Assembly: GCA_049300095.1 (NCBI GenBank)
Contig: JBAQYM010000053.1
Coordinates: 1-17,890 of the forward strand
DNA length: 17,890 nucleotides
From: SbD1 sp049300095
Lineage (GTDB): Bacteria > Desulfobacterota > Syntrophobacteria > Syntrophobacterales > Syntrophobacteraceae
Direction: 5' to 3'
The notes under the pieces are model-generated. The model searched no databases. It was not told the origin of the DNA and was given only the letters and a program-made list of their open reading frames with translations. The translations under genes and the position numbers were made by a program. Each line of letters opens with the position of its first letter. The first letter of the stretch is position 1. This document shows positions 13,347 through 17,890 of this stretch, one piece after another.

Positions 13347-13365
13347 TCTCCTGTCTTTCAGGAGA
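13347..13365 (+). promoter_or_regulatory. Leader hairpin just upstream of the His/Met-rich protein gene
   Basis: TCTCCTG-TCTTT-CAGGAGA is a 7-bp stem ending about 10 bases before the AAGGAG ribosome site at 13377-13382. Its left arm TCTCCT could compete for the Shine-Dalgarno, so translational control is possible. This is inferred from position only. Confidence 0.35.
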
Positions 13366-13388
13366 CGCACTGCTCAAGGAGTGAGTTG

Positions 13389-13961
13389 ATGAAAAGATTT
13401 CTCATGATCACGTTTCTGATTTTCGCGGTGGGGTTTCTGCCGGCGGCGGTCTTCGCTCAACAGGCCGGGGAAACTACCGATAAGCAATCTTACTCGTCGC
13501 CCGGAAAGGCGGCGGTAAAGTCCGATTCCGCGAAGGGCTCGGAGCGCGGGAAGAAGGGGAGCCGTCACGAGCGCTGGAAGGCCAAACACGAGGAACGGGT
13601 GGCAGAACACGACAAAATGGTCGAGGAAATGAAGGCGATGGACCAGAAGCTCGACGCGAAAGTTGCTGCCATGAATTCCGCGACCGGTGACCAGAAGATC
13701 GCCGCCATGGCGGATGTGATAAACGAGCTTATCGCGCAGCGAAAGATGATGATGGAAAAGTTCAAGTCCCGTCACGGCAAGATGCACGGCAAAATGCACG
13801 GGAAAATGGGCATGGATGGCAAAGGCTGCTGTGCGGAGGATATGCGAAAGCACGGAGGCAAGCACGGCCGCATGCACGGCCGCATGCACGGTGACGAAGA
13901 TTCGATGGGCGGCCACCATATGATGCATGGTGACTCGGATTCGGGCGCCGCGCAGCAGTAA
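13389..13961 (+). CDS. Secreted His/Met/Lys-rich putative metal-binding protein
   Basis: This 190-aa protein has a clear Sec signal peptide (MKRFLMITFLIFAVGFLP, cleavage likely after VFA near residue 24). The middle is charged and predicted helical (RHERWKAKHEERVAEHDKM... and DVINELIAQRKMMMEKF). The last 60 residues are unusual. They contain repeats of GKMH and GRMH, a Cys pair (GKGCCAED) and a terminal GGHHMMHGD. Regularly spaced His and Met suggest binding of copper, nickel or a similar soft metal in the periplasm, but no known family is recognised. ATG 13389 is preceded by AAGGAG at 7 bases. An upstream in-frame ATG at 13266 would bury the signal peptide and is rejected. A terminator-like hairpin follows. 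Confidence 0.8.
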   Translation: MKRFLMITFLIFAVGFLPAAVFAQQAGETTDKQSYSSPGKAAVKSDSAKGSERGKKGSRHERWKAKHEERVAEHDKMVEEMKAMDQKLDAKVAAMNSATGDQKIAAMADVINELIAQRKMMMEKFKSRHGKMHGKMHGKMGMDGKGCCAEDMRKHGGKHGRMHGRMHGDEDSMGGHHMMHGDSDSGAAQQ

Positions 13962-13982
13962 CTCCAAACGTTATTTCTCGCG

Positions 13983-14014
13983 AAACGGCGGCGGCATCAC
14001 AATTGCCGCCGTTT
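13983..14014 (+). terminator. Terminator-like hairpin after the His/Met-rich gene
   Basis: AAACGGCGGC (13983-13992) and GCCGCCGTTT (14005-14014) form a perfect 10-bp stem. The stem itself ends in TTT and is followed by CATTTG, so the T-tract is broken. The A residues on the left arm make it usable in both directions. Confidence 0.6.
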
Positions 14015-14037
14015 CATTTGTGCGCCGCGCATGAGGG

Positions 14038-14643
14038 TTGGAATTGTACGCCACGTATTCCGAACTTAAAGCTTGCGAAAGAATCGGCTACGATTACGCG
14101 ATCCGGGAAAATGTTCGCGGGTCGCGTATTGCGGTGATGGCCCCGCACGGCGGAAAGATCGAGCCCGGCGCCTCGGAGCTTGCCGAGGCGATCGCCGGGC
14201 TGGAGTACGATTTCTACGCCTTCGAGGGAGGGAAGGAATACGGAAACGCCGGCCTGCATATAAAGAGCACCCTTTTTGACGAGCCACGGGCGCTTGCAAT
14301 GGCGCGCAACGCTGAAACAGTGCTCACTTTGCACGGATGCCGCGCAAAAGGCGAGATCGTCTTTATCGGCGGCCTGTTTACGCAAATGCGCGATTGCATA
14401 AGGGCGCACCTGGAAAGAAACGGCTTTCAAACAGCCGAACACCCCTTCTGCCCCGGCATCGAACCCGGCAACCTGTGCAACCGCGGCCGCGGCGCCAGGG
14501 GCGTCCAACTCGAACTGACCGGCCCCCTGCGCCGTAAATTGTCAGGGGACAAACCGCCCGGGAACGGGTCGGGTCCTGCAAATCTTTTTCGTCTCTTCGT
14601 CCAATCGGTTAGAGAAGGGATACGTGAATGTGTCGGCACGTGA
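14038..14643 (+). CDS. Poly-gamma-glutamate hydrolase-family protein (phage PGA hydrolase type)
   Basis: This 201-aa protein resembles the zinc-dependent poly-gamma-glutamate hydrolase family known from Bacillus phages (PghP, DUF867). The key pattern APHGGKIEPGASELAEAIA supplies His37 and Glu42. TLHGC supplies another His, and CNRGRGARGVQLELTGPLRR is the family's C-terminal GxQLE motif. Family members carry out endo-hydrolysis of gamma-glutamyl polymers, though chromosomal copies in Gram-negatives may have other amide substrates. There is no signal peptide. The start is a TTG, and the in-frame TTG at 14044 fits the GAGGG site at 14033-14037 better (6-base gap). No ATG is available. It lies just after a terminator-like hairpin and ends in a stretch without operon partners. 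Confidence 0.82.
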   Translation: MELYATYSELKACERIGYDYAIRENVRGSRIAVMAPHGGKIEPGASELAEAIAGLEYDFYAFEGGKEYGNAGLHIKSTLFDEPRALAMARNAETVLTLHGCRAKGEIVFIGGLFTQMRDCIRAHLERNGFQTAEHPFCPGIEPGNLCNRGRGARGVQLELTGPLRRKLSGDKPPGNGSGPANLFRLFVQSVREGIRECVGT

Positions 14644-14735
14644 ATTTTGTGCCGACGATGCCCGCGCCAATGGCCCCTTCGTGCTCTTCGCGGCCTCAAT
14701 GTATTGTCAACCCGGTTATGACAGGTTGGGCGATT

Positions 14736-14763
14736 CGTCATTCCGGCGGAAGCCGGAATGACG
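14736..14763. repeat. Perfect palindrome CGTCATTCCGGC-GGAA-GCCGGAATGACG
   Basis: A 12-bp perfect stem with a GGAA tetraloop lies 92 bases after the PGA hydrolase stop. This type of palindrome is, from general knowledge, widely dispersed in bacterial genomes as a REP-like sequence. It may also block 3' exonucleases. It lacks a T-run. Confidence 0.7.
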
Positions 14764-14787
14764 ATCCTGCTTTCCCCTTCAATTTAA

Positions 14788-14814
14788 TTGACAAAACACT
14801 AAGTGGTATAGACT
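14788..14814 (+). promoter_or_regulatory. Candidate promoter upstream of the exonuclease gene
   Basis: A perfect -35 TTGACA (14788-14793) is followed after 15 bases by TAGACT (14809-14814). The spacing is two bases short of ideal, so this is tentative. The surrounding AT-rich stretch contrasts with the GC-rich neighbourhood. Confidence 0.35.
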
Positions 14815-14826
14815 GAAATGATCAAC

Positions 14827-14871
14827 CACGAAGCTCACGAAGAACACAAAGCTCACGAAGAACACGAAGAA
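14827..14871. repeat. Five tandem 9-bp repeats (CACGAAGMW type)
   Basis: The units CACGAAGCT, CACGAAGAA, CACAAAGCT, CACGAAGAA and CACGAAGAA run head to tail. They lie between the candidate promoter and the exonuclease start. On the minus strand they create a low-complexity Phe/Val/Ser frame that is not a gene. Confidence 0.85.
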
Positions 14872-14996
14872 GAGAACGATGAAATACGGCTGACAACTCG
14901 TAACCGTACTTAAGAAAATGAGCACCGAGTAATATGGTTCAAAAGCTGATAGCTGTCCGGGATTAAGCTGCGGAACGTTCGGAATCGGAGTGGATC

Positions 14997-15839
14997 GTGC
15001 TTCAAAATACCTTCGTTCACATGCCGGGAATCGGGGCCAAGACCGAGCTTGCGCTGTGGGACCGGGGAATTTACTGCTGGGACGCCTTCCGCGATTCCGC
15101 CGGCGCCCTGCCCTTCGGCAAACGAAAATCCGACTCGCTTCGCGCATATCTCGATGAAAGCCGTAATCACCTGCGCGGCCGCAACCCCGGTTTCTTTGCG
15201 CGCACGCTTCCCTCACATCTTCTTTGGAGACTCTACCCGGATTTTCGCGACCTCGCGGCATACCTCGACATCGAAACCACCGGCCTCGGCGGCCCCGGCG
15301 ACTATATCACCACGGCGGCGCTCTACGACGGCCGCGAGGTGTTTCATTACATCCACGGCGACACCCTCGACCGGTTCAAGGACGATCTCGGAAAGTACAA
15401 GGTGCTGATCACGTATAACGGCAGTTGCTTCGACCTGCCCTTCATCCGCAATTTTTTCGGAATCCGGCTCGACCACGTCCACATCGACCTGCGATTCCTC
15501 TTGCACAGCCTGGGATACCGGGGAGGGCTGAAGGGATGCGAGAAGCAGATGGGCCTGTCGCGAGACGAACTCGACGGCGTGGACGGCTATTTCGCCGTCC
15601 TTCTGTGGGAAGAGTACAGGGCGACGGGGGACCCCAGGGCACTCGAAACTTTGCTTGCCTACAACATAGCCGACGCGGTAAACCTCGAAACTCTCATGAT
15701 AATGGCGTACAATCTCAAGATCGCGCAAACCCCGTTCCCGGAGCTTGCTCTCCCGGCGTCCCGCTCTCCACACGTTTCTTTCAGACCCGACACGGCGCTT
15801 ATCCGCGATCTGGGCAGCCGCTATTTCTTTTCATGCTGA
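14997..15839 (+). CDS. HhH plus RNase H-like DEDD exonuclease-domain protein (YprB-like)
   Basis: This 280-aa protein begins with a helix-hairpin-helix-like segment (HMPGIGAKTELALWDRGI, residues 8-25). An RNase H-fold exonuclease domain of the RNase_H_2/YprB group follows. The acidic residues typical of DEDD exonucleases are visible: Asp91 and Glu93 in YLDIETTGL, Asp146 in TYNGSCFDLPFI, Asp164 in HIDLRFLL and Asp226 in YNIADAVNLE. It is expected to bind structured or nicked nucleic acid and degrade it from an end, but the substrate is unknown. The GTG start has CGGAG 6 bases upstream. Its last 19 bases overlap the convergent minus-strand gene, so each transcript could be antisense to the other's 3' end. 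Confidence 0.85.
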   Translation: MLQNTFVHMPGIGAKTELALWDRGIYCWDAFRDSAGALPFGKRKSDSLRAYLDESRNHLRGRNPGFFARTLPSHLLWRLYPDFRDLAAYLDIETTGLGGPGDYITTAALYDGREVFHYIHGDTLDRFKDDLGKYKVLITYNGSCFDLPFIRNFFGIRLDHVHIDLRFLLHSLGYRGGLKGCEKQMGLSRDELDGVDGYFAVLLWEEYRATGDPRALETLLAYNIADAVNLETLMIMAYNLKIAQTPFPELALPASRSPHVSFRPDTALIRDLGSRYFFSC

Positions 15840-16378
15840 TGCGCGCCCGGCTTGCTCAGAGGGGAATGCCAGATGTTTGTGGGATTGGCCCCGCCTCCGC
15901 CGCGTTTGCCGCCTCCCCCGCTATCGAGCACCTGTCCCGTGTAGCCGAAGGCAAACGCGACCGCGCCGGGCGGAAGAGCGAAAGTCTGGCTGAATTTTTC
16001 AGGCTCCCATCGATCAAATCCGATTTGTTTGGCGGTCAAAAGGCTTCTTGACCCAAGGACCCTTCCCTGCGCGTCCGCAAATATTATCTCAGCGTGGAAG
16101 GTGTTCAGCCGAGTATAGTTGTACTTTATCGAATCCGCGAAGTTGATCGTTCCTGAAAGCGCGAAACCGCCCTGGTCCATTGAATACCGGTATTCTACCG
16201 TGAGGTCCGGACCCTGCCACTTCCCTGCCGCGCGGCCCACTTCGGAAAACGGGGTCTGCTGTTCCGGAGCGATCACATCGTATGCGCCCGCCGGCGATGC
16301 GCCATACCAGGGCGCCGCGCCGCAGAAGGCGGCTGCAAATACGACAACAACCAAAAGAGACATCCGACCTTTTCTCAT
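15821..16378 (-). CDS. Secreted protein of unknown function
   Basis: This 185-aa protein starts with MRKGRMSLLVVVVFAAAFCG, a Sec-type signal. Cleavage could be near AGA-Y at residue 33. The Cys20 context (AAFC) is a poor lipobox, so lipidation is not claimed. The mature part alternates polar and hydrophobic residues (EYRYSMDQGGFALSGTINFA, HAEIIFADAQGRVLGS), suggesting a small beta-sandwich. It ends in a Gly-rich flexible tail (GGGGKRGGGG) and His/Lys residues. GAGGGAG lies 8 bases before the ATG, supporting the start. I do not recognise a family. It converges on, and overlaps by 19 bases, the exonuclease gene. Confidence 0.72.
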   Translation of the reverse strand: MRKGRMSLLVVVVFAAAFCGAAPWYGASPAGAYDVIAPEQQTPFSEVGRAAGKWQGPDLTVEYRYSMDQGGFALSGTINFADSIKYNYTRLNTFHAEIIFADAQGRVLGSRSLLTAKQIGFDRWEPEKFSQTFALPPGAVAFAFGYTGQVLDSGGGGKRGGGGANPTNIWHSPLSKPGAHQHEKK

Positions 16379-16600
16379 TTCCCCAACTCCCTCTCATAGT
16401 AAATGGTGATTCTGATAATACCTTAAGTACGAATGAGAGATATGAAAACGGCGCTATGGGGCTGTGCCGCCCCATTTCGCCGACACGGGATGGAATAGTC
16501 GGGCGTCAGGCCGCAATTTGAGCGCTTACTCGTCATTGCTTCCTTACAGCGCATGATTCTTGACAGGTCATGCTCCGCCCCTAGGTTTTATTCTAAGGGC
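16379..16600. other. Gap between the secreted-protein gene and the insertion sequence
   Basis: It should hold the minus-strand promoter of the secreted-protein gene. A TATTAT hexamer read on the minus strand near 16415-16420 is a possible -10 without a clear -35. A short hairpin, GGGGC-TGTGCC-GCCCC, lies near 16456-16471. No gene is seen. Confidence 0.35.
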
Positions 16601-16623
16601 CTGTCCAAAATTAACTTGAACAA
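16601..16623. repeat. Left terminal inverted repeat of the insertion sequence
   Basis: 23 bases, CTGTCCAAAA followed by TTAACTTGAACAA. It contains the transposase stop codon (TAA on the minus strand at 16613-16611). Confidence 0.88.
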
Positions 16624-17840
16624 TTTTCATTCTTGGGAAGGATCGTGTAATTCCATTCACCGTGAAAAGCGGCTTTCTCTATTCGGATATTCTTCAGCTC
16701 TTCGTCGGTTACTTTGATACCTGTCGGATAAACGTTTGTGTCAAGTTCGGCTTCGATTTTGAGTCCAGTCCTGGTTGTCGTGCCTGCGATGAGGTTGACA
16801 ATAATCTCATGGCTGATCAGTGGTTTTCCTCTCCAATTCAGACTAATATGGCTGAACATCCGGTGTTCTATTTTGTTCCATTTGCTTGTACCCGGGGGGA
16901 AGTGGCACACGGATATTCGGAGTCCGGTAAGGTCAGCGAGTCGCTGAAGTGCAACCTTCCACAGTCGGACTCGAGAGCCATTGCTTCCGCCACCGTCAGC
17001 CGTTATCAATAATTCAGTGGCTTTTGGATAGCGTGCCAGCCCCATTTTCTCCCACCACCGGCGGAGTGTCTCAACGGCAAATTCCGCAGTATCGTGATCG
17101 ACTCCAACACTCACCCAGCCAACGTTGGCTGTTGCATCATAGACACCGTAAGGGTTTATCTTCCCAAGATTCTTGTCTATGAAATCGTAAACCCTGACGG
17201 GCTCGGGTTCCCCTTTCGGCTGCCATTCCTTGCCGCTATTCTTGAAATCGCCAACAAGTTCCTTCTTCTTGGTATCCACCGAGACAACAGGCTGTTCCCT
17301 CTGTTGAAAGTTCAGAACACTCTCATTTATGTATTTGAACTGGGCATCACGGTCCGGGTGTGAGGAACCTTCTTTTGTCTTTTGGTTCCCCTGCAAGCTG
17401 TACCCAAGCCCAGCAAGCAGAGTTGCTACCGTCTGTCGTCCAATGCGATATCCTTGGGCCTCAAGGGCGTCCGCCAGTTGTCTTGTGCTTTTGCAGGTCC
17501 AGCGGAGGGGATTTTCTGGATCGCCGCGCGTCGTTGGTTCAATCAGTGACTCTAGAGCGGATAGCAACTCCGGTTCCCGCTCGGTCAACTTCTTGCGTCC
17601 TCCGCCGGTCGAGCGGAGCTTCTTTCCCCGATCTATCGCGGGTTGCTCTTTCCCTTTGTCGAGTACGCCAGTAATGGTCGTTCGTGAGATCCCTGTAGCC
17701 ACTGCTACAATACTCTGCCCTCCATAGCCCAATGCTTCGGCTTCCACGGCAGCCCATACTCTTCGACTGCGTTCATCCAGCACCGGGGCCAATATCTGAT
17801 ATTTCCTTCGTACTATTTTTATTACGTCCTCATTTCGCAT
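16611..17840 (-). CDS. ISAzo13-family DDE transposase
   Basis: This 409-aa transposase matches the ISAzo13 type in length and wording. The N-terminal part carries a helix-turn-helix-like region (GYGGQSIVAVATGISRTTIT) and a winged-helix region (LADALEAQGYRIGRQTVATLL). The catalytic core shows VVSVDTKKKELVGDF (first Asp), LLITADGGGSNGSR (second Asp) and HFPPGTSKWNKIEHRMFSHI (Glu). All three catalytic positions are intact and the frame is uninterrupted, so the element may still be mobile. The ATG at 17840 lies 28 bases inside the right inverted repeat and has only a weak ribosome site, as is usual for transposases. The stop codon lies inside the left inverted repeat. Confidence 0.93.
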   Translation of the reverse strand: MRNEDVIKIVRRKYQILAPVLDERSRRVWAAVEAEALGYGGQSIVAVATGISRTTITGVLDKGKEQPAIDRGKKLRSTGGGRKKLTEREPELLSALESLIEPTTRGDPENPLRWTCKSTRQLADALEAQGYRIGRQTVATLLAGLGYSLQGNQKTKEGSSHPDRDAQFKYINESVLNFQQREQPVVSVDTKKKELVGDFKNSGKEWQPKGEPEPVRVYDFIDKNLGKINPYGVYDATANVGWVSVGVDHDTAEFAVETLRRWWEKMGLARYPKATELLITADGGGSNGSRVRLWKVALQRLADLTGLRISVCHFPPGTSKWNKIEHRMFSHISLNWRGKPLISHEIIVNLIAGTTTRTGLKIEAELDTNVYPTGIKVTDEELKNIRIEKAAFHGEWNYTILPKNENCSS

Positions 17841-17867
17841 GAGGATATTATCCGATATCTTTACGAC

Positions 17868-17890
17868 TTGTTCAACTTATTTTTGGACAG
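17868..17890. repeat. Right terminal inverted repeat of the insertion sequence
   Basis: TTGTTCAACTTATTTTTGG followed by ACAG, the reverse complement of the left repeat with two mismatches. It runs to the last base of the window. Confidence 0.85.

Larger units (their letters stand above)
16601..17890 (-). mobile_element. ISAzo13-family insertion sequence, complete or nearly so
   Basis: A 1,290-base unit is bounded by 23-base terminal inverted repeats that match at 21 positions. The left end reads CTGTCCAAAATTAACTTGAA and the right end, reverse complemented, CTGTCCAAAAATAAGTTGAA. A single transposase gene fills the interior. The right repeat ends at the last base of the window, so bases just beyond (the left side has GGGC before CTGTCC) and the target-site duplication cannot be checked. 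Confidence 0.88.

Noticed and set aside
13266..13388. N-terminal extension of the His/Met-rich protein from an ATG at 13266
   Set aside because: It would place 41 residues before a clear signal peptide and read through two hairpins. The ATG at 13389 has AAGGAG at the right distance.
14779..15261. 160-codon minus-strand frame with Phe/Val/Ser-rich end
   Set aside because: Its tail is just the reverse reading of the 9-base tandem repeats, and the rest is antisense to the exonuclease gene.

Overview
The window looks like a GC-rich accessory stretch of a Gram-negative, probably anaerobic, proteobacterium-like chromosome. A Desulfobacterota (syntrophic or sulfate-reducer type) origin is my guess from three things: the gene mix, the many palindromic intergenic repeats, and the B12-dependent radical SAM enzyme. 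No rRNA, tRNA or CRISPR array was found. The last 1.3 kb is an ISAzo13-type insertion sequence whose right inverted repeat coincides with the end of the window.

Layout. Positions 89-1743 hold two close minus-strand genes, a glycerophosphodiester phosphodiesterase followed by a nucleoside phosphorylase-superfamily protein. Positions 2427-7183 hold a complete polar or general amino-acid ABC importer of the AapJQMP/BztABCD type: binding protein, two permeases and an ATPase. Its gene order is intact, but repeat-rich spacers sit between aapJ and aapQ and between aapM and aapP. Positions 7201-7589 form a nested palindromic repeat block.

Positions 7621-10842 are the most interesting part. A 675-aa B12-binding/radical SAM enzyme carries a PqqD-like (RiPP recognition element) domain at its C-terminus. 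Twenty bases after its stop, a 27-codon ORF follows an essentially perfect Shine-Dalgarno sequence. A strong intrinsic terminator comes next, and then an M19 (renal dipeptidase family) metallopeptidase. I read this as a compact radical-SAM peptide-modification (RiPP) locus: precursor, leader-binding modifying enzyme and candidate processing peptidase. I do not recognise it as a characterised system.

Positions 11098-12234 (minus) encode a class V PLP aminotransferase/desulfurase-like protein. Then come a Bax inhibitor-1 family membrane protein (12546-13244), a secreted His/Met/Lys-rich putative metal-binding protein (13389-13961), a poly-gamma-glutamate hydrolase-family protein (14038-14643), an HhH plus RNase H-like DEDD exonuclease (14997-15839), and a convergent minus-strand secreted protein of unknown function (15821-16378). 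The insertion sequence closes the window.

At least three copies of one inverted-repeat family (ends like TTCACCGCGGAGACGCAGAG) and several other palindromes fill nearly every gap. This suggests small non-autonomous mobile or REP-like elements shaping this region.
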